NCBI GenBank assembly: GCA_025558075.1
Contig: JAHLKF010000006.1
Coordinates: 62,001-126,000, forward strand
Length of the DNA stretch: 64,000 nt
Origin: Gaertneriomyces semiglobifer
Taxonomy: Eukaryota > Chytridiomycota > Chytridiomycetes > Spizellomycetales > Spizellomycetaceae
Direction: 5' to 3'
Part shown: in pieces, positions 1 to 8,610 of the stretch
How positions within the stretch are numbered: position 1 is the stretch's first letter
How the letters are laid out: every line of letters begins with the position of its first letter
The notes under the pieces: model-generated
Seen by the model: only the letters and a program-made list of their open reading frames with translations
Databases searched by the model: none
What the model was told of the DNA's origin: nothing
Made by a program: the position numbers and the translations under genes

Positions 1-1147
1 ACCCCCCGTCCGTGACTACGCCCCCGGTTACCGTCACTGCGCCTCCGACGGCACAGCAACTTCACGCGCCCGACACGGTGGCACAGCACTTTCCGACAAA
101 TCGACCAGAATCGATCAATTCGACCGAGTTGACACCGTCGACACCGCCGACACCTCCGACACCTGCGATTGCGGCTGCTGACACTGTTTATTCACAAGAT
201 ATACCGCCTACTTCACATGTTATCGCTGATCCTGCCCCTAGTTCCGCTGACTCTGTTACTCTTAAGCTCTGGCACCTACGTTTCGGTCATCCGAGCGCTG
301 CTAATCTTGAACTAGCGGTTCGCGCATACGGTATTTCCGTGCCCGGCACCCTTGCGACCTGCGTTGGGTGTCGTGTCGCTAAGTCCCGACGCTCTCCATT
401 CAATCATGACAACCCCCAACCTGCAACCCGCGTCCTCGGTCGCATCCACAGCGACGTGCAGTCAGTCGAGCATGACACACTCGATCACTGCCCGTACCTT
501 GTCACGTTCATCGACGAACTTACTCGATACGCACATGTTGCCATCATCAAAAATAAACACGATGTCCCCGCTGAATTCCACGCTTCCCGTCAACATGCTG
601 AAAACCTCCATGGGTGCAACATCCTTGAACTACAATGCGACAACGGCGGCGAATACCTGAGTCATGCCCTTGTCGGCGATCTTCGGCAGCACGGCACCCG
701 GGTTCGTCCCACCCACACATACTCTCCGGCACAAAACGCCATCGCCGAGCGTTATAAACAGACGTTAATGACACAAACCCGGGCGGTCATGCTGTCGAGT
801 CACATACCTCAGCACCTGTGGGGGGAAATCGTCGTTGCTGTCAACTACCTCCGTCAGCGCACGCGGTCCCGCGCCATCGGCAATGCAACTCCATACGAAA
901 AATGGCACGGTTCTCCCGCGGACGTGGCGAACCTGAGGGTCTTGTGGTCCGACGCTTATGTTCATATCCCCGTCGAACGCCGTCCCCATAAAAAGCTCGA
1001 ACCCCGGGCCCGTCGCATGAAACTGATCGGGTACACTGACTCCACGGGTTACCGTTTCTACGATCCCTGACACAGCGCATTCATCGGTCCCACGACGTCA
1101 CGTTCGATGAAACCAACTATGTCGATCCCGCTCCCGACGCTCTCGAT
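1..1147 (+). pseudogene. Copia A, 5' fragment of pol (integrase region), interrupted
   Basis: This is the middle of a Ty1/copia polyprotein. It contains a GAG-pre-integrase zinc region (WHLRFGHP, then CVGC) and the integrase core with Asp in HSDVQS, Asp in QCDNGGEY and Glu in AIAERY. It is collinear with copia B from about 37606. It runs off the left window edge. The frame breaks at 1068-1070, where the run GATCCCCTG of copia B is GATCCCTG, a one-base deletion giving a premature stop. The sequence is then cut at 1147 by the gypsy LTR; the element resumes at 33672. The G of the usual NGIAER motif is A here. It is a dead copy, both frameshifted and split. Confidence 0.9.
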
Positions 1148-1605
1148 TGTAGAAGGATTATGATCGGACGGTAGGGTTTCCAAGAGGATTACTCCACTCC
1201 TAATGATCTCCTTTGTTAAGAGCCGGACGTCCAAGTGTCCGCCGGCGGTATAATAGATGTGTTATTGCCTGCAGGGCTAGGGATGAGAGGCGTCGGAGAA
1301 CTTATAAGACTGCTGAATCTAAGGGAGCAGGATGATCAGTCTCTGGTCTTAGAACTGCCGGATGTCTTACTCGTTCAGATGCGACGGGACTTATAGATCT
1401 GAGTAGAACCTCTTGTATTGCTCCTAGATCTATGTCTGCCTGATCTTCGTCGCTTAAGGCCGCGCGGCCCTCTTATAGGCCCCGCTAACCTAAGCGTCAA
1501 CAGAAATTACATCACATGACTTAGCTGACTAAGATGACTCTAACCCTGGTACTAGCGCGTCTATATACTTCTACTTATTACTAGCGGAAGTCTAAACCCG
1601 CTACA
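1148..1605 (-). repeat. Gypsy chromovirus LTR (3' LTR of the minus-strand element)
   Basis: This 458-bp sequence begins TGTAGAAGGATTATGATCGG and ends ACCCGCTACA. It is repeated in the same orientation at 33214-33671 with about four differences seen by eye (for example GGGTTTCC against GGGATTCC). TG...CA ends are typical of LTRs. The flanks read ...CTCTCGAT before this copy and CGATGATGAAG after the other copy, giving a 4-bp CGAT target duplication inside copia A. Confidence 0.95.
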
Positions 1606-1616
1606 TCCCCCCTTCT
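1606..1616 (-). other. Gypsy polypurine tract
   Basis: On the minus strand this reads AGAAGGGGGGA and lies directly against the 3' LTR, the position expected for the plus-strand primer of an LTR retroelement. Confidence 0.75.
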
Positions 1617-1648
1617 AAAGAAGCCGAAGGCAGGGGCTGCTAGAGCTC

Positions 1649-2392
1649 CTAGAGCAAGTGTAAGCCTTGCTGGTTAGTGGGCGGGATAACGGTATCCCAG
1701 TTGACGATGAAGAGGACGACCCATCGTTCGCCGATAGAACCGACGAAGTAAATAGCGTCGTTGACGGCGAGTCCAGTGCTATGGGGGTCCAAGACTGCGA
1801 CGGCCGTCAGGGTCCTGTGGATCTTGATGTTAAAGTTTGAGCGGATGTTGTGATGGTCGTGGCGCGGGTGCCCCAAGGGGTAGTTGGCGGCCATAGCGCT
1901 GTGAAAAGCGTTGGAGGCGGCAATACACTTGCGGGCGGCTACCAGCACGTGGTTGGCGAACCGGATCATGTCGGTTGGCCAAGGAGTGTAGACAAACTGG
2001 TTCGGCTGAGCTCCCGTGGCAAGCTGCTGAACCGCGCCTTGTCGGATGGATCCGGCGGAGGGAGCAGGTCGTTGGTGTTGGCCCGCCTTGCTGACGTCCT
2101 TTACCAATCCCATACGGGCATTGAGGATGGAAGGGGCTTCGTTGTTGGGATTAAGCAACAACAAATGCGGAGCGGTCCCAATTTCCGCGGGGGCTGGACC
2201 GTTGTAGTAAAACTGGAGTCCCGTGGGCGCGTAGTTTAACGGCTGGGCAGCTTGGGGGCCGGCGGTGTTGTGGACGGCCTCAAGGGCCCAGGCGGCGATT
2301 TGAGCACCCAGATGCTCTTTACCAGCGTCGTCAATAAAGGAGGGACTGAAGGAATCCCAGACCATCTGAACGGGAGCTGGTTGGGCAGCCAT
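1649..2392 (-). CDS. Extra ORF downstream of gypsy pol, function unknown
   Basis: A 247-aa ORF with an ATG start lies between pol and the 3' LTR of the gypsy element, in the position where some Ty3/gypsy elements carry env or an additional gene. I see no signal peptide and no clear membrane span, so it is not an obvious envelope. The product is Ala/Asn/Pro-rich with a His-rich stretch (HPRHDHHN) around residue 180. I do not recognise a family. Its intact length in an otherwise intact element suggests it is real; it could also be a captured gene. Confidence 0.6.
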   Translation of the reverse strand: MAAQPAPVQMVWDSFSPSFIDDAGKEHLGAQIAAWALEAVHNTAGPQAAQPLNYAPTGLQFYYNGPAPAEIGTAPHLLLLNPNNEAPSILNARMGLVKDVSKAGQHQRPAPSAGSIRQGAVQQLATGAQPNQFVYTPWPTDMIRFANHVLVAARKCIAASNAFHSAMAANYPLGHPRHDHHNIRSNFNIKIHRTLTAVAVLDPHSTGLAVNDAIYFVGSIGERWVVLFIVNWDTVIPPTNQQGLHLL

Positions 2393-3097
2393 GGTGGGTG
2401 CCTTTGACTGGGGTGTTGAAGGGTACTAGAAGGTTTGACGGAGCGACAGAGAGGTCAAGGAGGTCAAGACGGTCTTGGACTGCTTGGCGGTTCGCTAGTG
2501 CCGGCGAAGTTGTACGATGATACCAACCTTCCCCAGACGGCGTCGGTGAACCCTCTTTTATAAGCCGGAAGCCTGAAGGGCCAGCATCCGTGTGCTTCTT
2601 TCTTCTTCTTCGTTTTGGGAAAGTACTTCCCCTATTGATACTCTGTCTTCAACCTCCTTCCCTCCGACCATCGTGTGTTTGCCGTTTATTGGGAAGTCGT
2701 TCAGATCTTGACAGGTGAAGCGCGTAGGGCCGGTTCACGTCTATAAATAGCTTGTACGTAAGCAAATCTCCGCAGCATACGCGAACGGGTAATTTTGACA
2801 GCTGTTGAACGAGCACCGCGCTTTTTCCTAGCTGACAAGCCGTTCCTCGTTGGTGGCGGCTGCCGCTTGCTGATTCCGGGCACGAGCCTCGGAAAAGACC
2901 GATCTGGATGGGTCCTGGTCGGCCTGGATGAGTCCTTTTCTCGGAGACGACTCCTGGGATCGTCGTGTCAGTGTGATTGCGACGAAGGACTCCCATGTTT
3001 TCGTTTCATTTGTAGGGTGGCTTGATTACTCCTAGAACACTCCTGATGCCAATTGAGGCTATCGCGGAGCGGCACAATCGATGATGATCGACCGTGT
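2393..3097 (-). other. Gypsy 3' noncoding region between pol and the extra ORF
   Basis: About 700 bp of the gypsy internal region with only short overlapping ORFs. I see no gene. It contains a polypyrimidine run on the plus strand (TTCTTTCTTCTTCTTCG near 2597), purine-rich on the coding strand. Confidence 0.5.
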
Positions 3098-6015
3098 CTA
3101 TAAGTGGAATAGAAAGGCGGTGTCTGGAACTTGGGGTAACCCCTTCCAGTACTCCTCGATGGCCTCCTTGGAGTTGGTGAGTTGCGACTCGGGCTCCCAT
3201 GTGTCCTCCGAGTCGGCCCATCCTTTCCAGCGGACTTTGTATTGCCGCTGTTTCCGCCGTCCAAAGTCTCTGTGTCCGACAACCGCTTCTACTTCCCATT
3301 CTTCCTCGTCTTCGACGATCTCGGGGCCCGGGTTATCGTACCGTTTCTGGCCCGGCTGAGGCTCGATGTACTCTTTTAGTTTCGAGACATGGAAGTAGGG
3401 GTAAAATCGACTCATGGTGTCTGGCAATTTGAGCTTGTAGACGTCGTATTTTTCCACTGCAGTTACATCAAAGGGCCCGGCCCATCGTGAGGTCAGTTTC
3501 CCTTCGTAACCTTTGAGGTGTTTGGTGCTAAGGTACACCTTTTCCCCTTTCTTGTACGTGACTTCTCTGTGCGATTTGTCGTAGTACTTTTTCTGTAACG
3601 CTTGCGCTTCGAACATGAGTTCTCTTGTGAGGACGTCAATGTCCTGCAGGCATTGGAGCAGCTCGGCTGCTGTAGCGTTGCGCACGCTTTCTAGATCCTT
3701 GGACAGCGCACCCAAAGGAGTCGAGGGGGAATATCCGAGATCGGCTTCAAACCGAGTCATCTGCATTCCCTCGTGTAATGTGTCATTGATGGCAAACTCT
3801 ACCATCGGTAGACACAGATCCCAGTCATCCAGTCGCGCATTGACGACCGTTCGGAGCACTTGGAGAACCAAGCGGTTCTCACGCTCTGATTGGCCGTTGC
3901 CTTGCGGGTGGTAAGACGTGGTTAGGTGATGATCTATGTTCAGTTGCCGTTTGACTTCTTTCCATAGCAGGCTGGTGAAACGTGTGTCTCTGTCCGAAAT
4001 AATCTTGCGAGGTAGACCGTGCAGCGGGTAGTAGCGCTCCACGAGCACACGCGCTGTGCGATCAGCTTTCCACGTATTGTTATGCGCGTAGATGTGCACG
4101 CGGTGCGTTTTCTTACAGCATATGATGTGGAAGCCGTCGTGGCCTCGTGCAGTTAACGGTAATTTGGTGAGAAAGTCCGTCGTGATACATTCCCACCGTC
4201 CCAGAGGTGTTTCAATTGGGTTTAGGAGCCCAGGTGTGTGACGGGGTCCGGGCTTTGTTTGCTGGCATTTTTCGCACGCCCGACAGAAGTTGCGTACTTC
4301 CCGAGACATGTGCGGCCACCAAAATTGGCCTGCCACTTTAGCAAACGTCCTTGTGAAGCCAAAGTGCCCTCCCCCCTCGTGAATAAGGCCAAGCACCTCG
4401 GTGCGCAGGTCGGCGGGCACGTAAGTGCGCCAAGGGGAGTTGTCGGCGTGAGCGTAATGGTGTTCCAATATCTCGTTGTTAAGACGCCAATCGCGAATAA
4501 GAGCGAGCTCGGCGCGTGACAAGTCGGCAAGTGGTTTGGAGCCCCTTAATATGGTGAGAGTGGCAGTCGCAGGACTGTCCGTCTCGGCCCTTTGAGCGTC
4601 GCGAATGCGCGCCACCAGCGTGGGCTCTAAGTCTATGTGCTGGTAATACGTTTCGAACGTGTAAAAGGTGTAGATGTCCTCGGCTTCCTCGACCTCCTCG
4701 ACCTTCTGAGTGGGAGTGGAGGTGTCTGGCGGGACTGTGGGGGCTGCTACTAGCCTTGACAACGTATCCGCGACTATGTGGAAGCGGCCGGGTTTGTGAA
4801 CGATCGTCATCCACTGATCCCAATAGGCAAGTTCGACTGCCCAACGTTGTAGTTTGCGGTTGGTTCCCTTGTAGTTCTTGAGCCACAAGAGGGCACCGTG
4901 ATCTATGACTACCGTGAACTGGGCGCCTTCGAGGTAGCAGCGCGCTTTGTCGAGGCCCCAAATCAAGCAACCGGCTTCTAGTTCGACCGGGGGCGCATTG
5001 GCCTCAGTCTTTGTAGTTCGCCTAGAGTAGTAGGCTAGCGGTCGACGTGTGGTATCTGGTTGTAGTTGGTCAACCGTAATGTTGAAGGCTTCCACACATG
5101 CATCCGTGTGTATGGTAATCGGGAAGCCCGAACGTGGTGCTGCGAGCACCGGTGCAGAGGTGAGCGCCACCTTGCAGGCTGCGAAGGCCTTTTTTCGGTC
5201 GTCGTTCCAGACGACCGGGTGAGTGGCCAAGAAGCGTTTCATGGCCCGGTCAGGCGCCTTGTGTTTGAGGCGGCCTGGGCAAAGAGGGTCAATGACACCC
5301 GCGGGCATGTTGACCGCCTTGGATGGCACTGACGGAAGTTGCAGAGTGACTTTGGCCAGGTTGTCGGCGGTAGAGTTTAGCGCGGACACCGGGGCTTCGT
5401 CAAAGGTTTCTTGCCGGGGTTTACCGGCGGATTTTTGGGGGCGTGACCCCTTGCGCTCGTCTCTAGCAGCCTTGTGTACGCGATAAGCTTGGACACCTTC
5501 CAGGATTGCCTCATGCAAGGGTTTGGTGAGTTCGGCGTGTTTGTCAATGAAGCGACAGAAGAACCCCAACAAACCCACAAAGCCCCAGAGATCGCCGACG
5601 TAGAGCGGCAGATCCCATTGGGTAATGGCTGCGACCTTGGCTGGATCGGGCCTAAGCCCGTCCTGGGACGCGATGAAGCCCAAGGCTGCGAGCTCTCGGA
5701 ACAACCAGTTGCATTTGTCCAGACGCAGGGTGAGGCCGGCGGCAACGAACCGACTAAGCCATTGCGCTATGGCATCTAGAGCATCCTTGGCTGTGGTAGA
5801 TCGGGCGTGGACATCGTCGACAAAGTTATTAACATCTTGCCACTTGATGCCGCGCAGTACGTGGTCCATCACCCGACAGAAATGCGCGGGGGCATTCTGT
5901 GGGCCAAACGGCATGTAGCGCAAGCGGTAGATACCGTCTGGGAGACGAAGCGAAAGCCAATTGCGCACGTGCGGATCGGCGATGAAAATTTGGTAGAAGC
6001 CTTTATTGGCGTCTG
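3098..6015 (-). CDS. Gypsy pol, 3' part: RT, RNase H, integrase, chromodomain
   Basis: The reading frame runs from the middle of the RT (TVTDANKGFYQI) through the RT active site (NNFVDDVHA) and a connection region containing a charged insert of about 90 residues. RNase H follows (ITIHTDACVEAF), then the integrase HHCC zinc finger (HFGFTRTFAKVAG, later CRACEKC). The DDE core has ITTDF, ISDRDTRF and NGQSEREN, and the protein ends in a C-terminal chromodomain (EVEAVVGHRD, then YKVRWKGWADSEDTWEP). This defines a chromovirus. No stop interrupts the 3' part. The N-terminal part of the same protein lies at 29485-31376; the PLV insertion separates the two. The few residues upstream of TVTDA come from a palindrome at the junction, not from gypsy. 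Confidence 0.93.
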
Positions 6016-6069
6016 TCACAGTCCATAACCCCGGAGTATCCGGATACTCCGGGGTTATGGACTGTGACA
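6014..6069. repeat. 56-bp perfect palindrome at the left PLV/gypsy junction
   Basis: Two 28-bp arms are perfectly complementary with no spacer, centred between 6041 and 6042 (TATCCGGATA). The outer 12 bases of the arm, TGGACTGTGACA, also occur once at the right junction as the complement at 29473-29484. The palindrome lies between gypsy RT sequence and the first TIR bases. It may be a hairpin-derived junction product of integration, or a sequencing/assembly fold-back. Confidence 0.9.
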
Positions 6070-6070
6070 A

Positions 6071-6262
6071 TGGACGAATTAGTGGTATCTAGTTCGTCCA
6101 TGTTTTCTTAGTAAAAGTGGACGGATTAGGAGCATTGGTTTCCATGGACGGATTAGCCGCGTGGACAAATTTGTGAGCGTTGGTTTCCGTGGACGGATTA
6201 GACGCGTGGACGGATTAAGCGCGTTGGTTTCCATGGACGCATTAGGAAACGGACGAACTAAA
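6071..6262. repeat. Subterminal repeat cluster in the TIR
   Basis: Variants of TGGACGGATTAG recur about seven times over 190 bp, separated by GCGTTGGTTTCC and GACGCGTGGAC-type spacers. The same cluster is present inverted at about 29270-29470. Clustered short repeats just inside element ends are typical binding sites for an integrase/transposase or a replication-initiation protein. The role is inferred from position. Confidence 0.75.
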
Positions 6263-6390
6263 GACGCGCTGTTATGGATAACGCCCTAAGATGGCTCAAA
6301 CGGGTGAAACGGGTGCAGTGTTCCAGAGAAGGTCATTTTTCCGATGAACACATAACTGTGACACCATTCGATCTGAAGATGATGTAATGG

Positions 6391-7356
6391 ATGCGGATGT
6401 TCAAAACGTATATAAAGGCTGCTCAAATGGCTCAAACGGGTGAAACGGGTGCAGTGTTCCTGAAAAGGTCTTTCCTGACACAGAAATCCATGCCTTCGTA
6501 CGCAATTAGTGAAGGACTTGATGCTTGCTGGAAGGAGTTACTTCAGCTTGTTGATCTATTCGTTGAGGAGCTTGCAGAAGAAGGTAGCATATGGAATGAT
6601 GAAGCCCAAGTTATCAAAAAGTTGCATCACATTCGTACGGAGCGTGTGGAAAACCAACTCAACATGCTAAGCGTATTCAAAGAGGAGTTCGATCAGCTGT
6701 ATTGCCACAATGAACAATGGTGTAGTCTTGATCATGTCATTTCATGTTTGAGTGATCTCAGGTACTCTTTGGAACAGGCACAAAGATACTTTGATAACGA
6801 TATCGATTTGGATGATGTAGAGCAAGGCGTGGTTACGCCTGAGGTGGATGTTTGCACAACATCTAAGCGGGATTTAGGCCAGTCTACAAGACAACGAAGG
6901 GGATGGCGACGCTCTGCAGACGTGATTGAGCATGTCGTTGCTCAGGAGGTAATGCGTTTGATGTTGGACTGCGGATTCAAAAAACACTTCTACAAGCCAG
7001 GCTTCTTCGAGATGCAACACAATGTTATTACCTACGTTAAGCGTTTCATGAAACAAGACCTCGGTAGTGATATCACCGATTCCAAGTTCGAGAAGATCTT
7101 TGTACAACTCCTATCAAACTATGGCTTTCAACAGAAACGACAGAACATGTGCAAACACTGTCACAAGCCTAGAGCCATCGGGTGTTGTGACAAGTACAGC
7201 ACCAATGAGAGGAGCGAACGCTATATTATTCTCAACTGGTGCTTCACAAAATCAGTGCGAGACACACCTGCATACCAAGCTCTTGAATTCAAAGGGGGAG
7301 TGGTGCCTCATCAGCTTAAGATTACTACAAACTTTCAATGTTCTGGGATAATATGA
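6391..7356 (+). CDS. TIR-encoded protein, left copy, unknown function
   Basis: A 321-aa protein encoded wholly within the TIR, so the element carries two copies. ATG occurs at 6391, but a second in-frame ATG at 6427 begins MAQTGETGAVF. That segment is duplicated upstream at 6291 with its own ATG, so 6427 may be the real start. The N-terminal half looks helical and acidic. The C-terminal part has a Cys cluster (CKHCHKPRAIGCCDKY, residues about 261-276), likely metal-binding. The cell role is unknown. Its position suggests replication, end recognition or regulation. It differs from the right copy at two residues I could see. Confidence 0.85.
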   Translation: MRMFKTYIKAAQMAQTGETGAVFLKRSFLTQKSMPSYAISEGLDACWKELLQLVDLFVEELAEEGSIWNDEAQVIKKLHHIRTERVENQLNMLSVFKEEFDQLYCHNEQWCSLDHVISCLSDLRYSLEQAQRYFDNDIDLDDVEQGVVTPEVDVCTTSKRDLGQSTRQRRGWRRSADVIEHVVAQEVMRLMLDCGFKKHFYKPGFFEMQHNVITYVKRFMKQDLGSDITDSKFEKIFVQLLSNYGFQQKRQNMCKHCHKPRAIGCCDKYSTNERSERYIILNWCFTKSVRDTPAYQALEFKGGVVPHQLKITTNFQCSGII

Positions 7357-8097
7357 ATGGACTTTGTATTTTTGTCTCAATATGATCTTCTTCGAAATCT
7401 TGCACCCGTTTCACCCGTTCCGCCAGTTCATGGTATATCAATAAGCCGGACCCGGATCACCCGTACTTCCGCGGCGATACTACCTAAAAAGGTTCAAATC
7501 CGTTTCCTTCTTGCTACATCAAGGCTCTTGATGAACCTCTTATTCAAACCTAAGCCGATTTTATGTAGGAGGGAAGCACTCCTTCCCTAAAGACTCCCTA
7601 GCTTCCCTCCTACATAAGCGCCCTCCATAAACTCTTCTCTTCTCTTTTTTAAGTCTTTAGATAGATGGAGGAGGGAAGGTAGGGAAGGTAAAATGAGATT
7701 CTTTTTTACAAATAAAAAACTGTTCGTCAAGATTTTTTTTTTTTATATATTTATAAATTTTTCAATTTTCCTTCCCTACGTTCCCTCCTCCATGCATGGT
7801 GACCCTGTTTTTTGGGAAAATCAGTTTTCCCTTCATCTGGCCTCTCCATACTTTTCGTCTTTTTTCAGGGAAGGAGTGCTTCCCTCCTCCATGCTCTCTA
7901 CATAACCATATATTCTTCATTCTTCCTCTCGACCATCTTCCTGTTGATATGTTTTCGTTTCTATGTTCTGCCACCGCTTAACACCGTTCACTTTCGCGTC
8001 AATCCCGCCCGCGCTAAAACGGTCGGGCTAGCATCGAATACTCATGTTCAAACGCACTTGCATCAGGAATTTCTAAGCTCCGCTACATGTTAATCAA
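7357..8097. other. Inner TIR segment without a recognised gene
   Basis: An AT-rich, polypyrimidine-rich stretch. It contains repeated GGAGGGAAG/CTTCCCTCC blocks near 7565-7610, 7660-7690 and 7770-7890, several able to pair with one another, and a T-run at 7731-7743. A 77-codon ORF begins at 7357 directly after the stop of the TIR gene, but its composition does not look convincing. The TIR ends at 8009. Confidence 0.5.
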
Positions 8098-8364
8098 ATG
8101 ATGAAATGGAAAGGCGAAACCTTGTGGTCTGACAGAGATGAAATGCTACTCGAGCGATGTATGTTATTTGCATCCGAGTTGCCAAAAGAGAAGACAGAGT
8201 CCTACATAAAGGATGTTGAATCTAAACATGTATTGTCTCATGCAGATCTTCAAATTCTGAAGGGTATGGTGGAGTTAGATAATATTGAGAGCAAGTACAA
8301 AGAGTATGTTTCGAAACCGACGCCGCCGATGAAGAGAACAAGAGCCACGAAGAAAACTGGTTGA
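8098..8364 (+). CDS. Small hypothetical protein next to the left TIR
   Basis: 88 aa with an ATG start, the first gene inside the left TIR and convergent with the fibre gene. It is charged and predicted to be mostly helical (ELPKEKTESYIKDVESKHVL) with a basic C-terminus (MKRTRATKKTG). No family recognised. The PLV packs genes tightly and this ORF fills an otherwise empty gap, which is the main support. Confidence 0.5.
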   Translation: MMKWKGETLWSDRDEMLLERCMLFASELPKEKTESYIKDVESKHVLSHADLQILKGMVELDNIESKYKEYVSKPTPPMKRTRATKKTG

Positions 8365-8610
8365 ACGCAGAGTTCGTTTCCACAAAAATTTAAATTGCAA
8401 GCTCATGTTGGGGAAGTAGGTGAGAGGACGCCTACTTCTCTCCTCCGATGACGACGTGCAAGACATGGTTAGTGTTTTGGATTGCGGAAGATGGTTTCCT
8501 TTAGTTTGTAGGATGTACCGATCAAAAACATGTGAAACAAACGGGTATAAGCACCACCTCCAAAGAACGGGCTTCTAGCTTTAAAAAATAACCGATCACT
8601 ACACAATCGT

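Larger units (their letters stand above)
6058..8009 (+). repeat. Left terminal inverted repeat of the PLV
   Basis: This matches the reverse complement of 27534-29484 almost exactly over about 1.95 kb. I noted about seven single-base differences, including R/Q and T/I changes in the encoded protein and a C/T difference in the CACCCGTACTTCC region. The inner boundary is after CGCGTCAATCCCGCC at 8009. The outermost bases 6058-6069 could be target sequence rather than repeat. Confidence 0.95.

Noticed and set aside
6016..6070. Extending the gypsy pol N-terminus through to 6070
   Set aside because: Those codons come from the junction palindrome and a TTG, not from the retroelement.
7485..7515. 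GGTTCAAATCC inside the TIR, like a tRNA T-loop
   Set aside because: The flanking T-stem does not pair fully and no acceptor or D arm is found at the right distance.
7357..7590. 77-codon ORF directly after the TIR gene
   Set aside because: Starts at the base after a stop, has no domain, and overlaps repeat-rich sequence; kept only as a note in the noncoding TIR entry.
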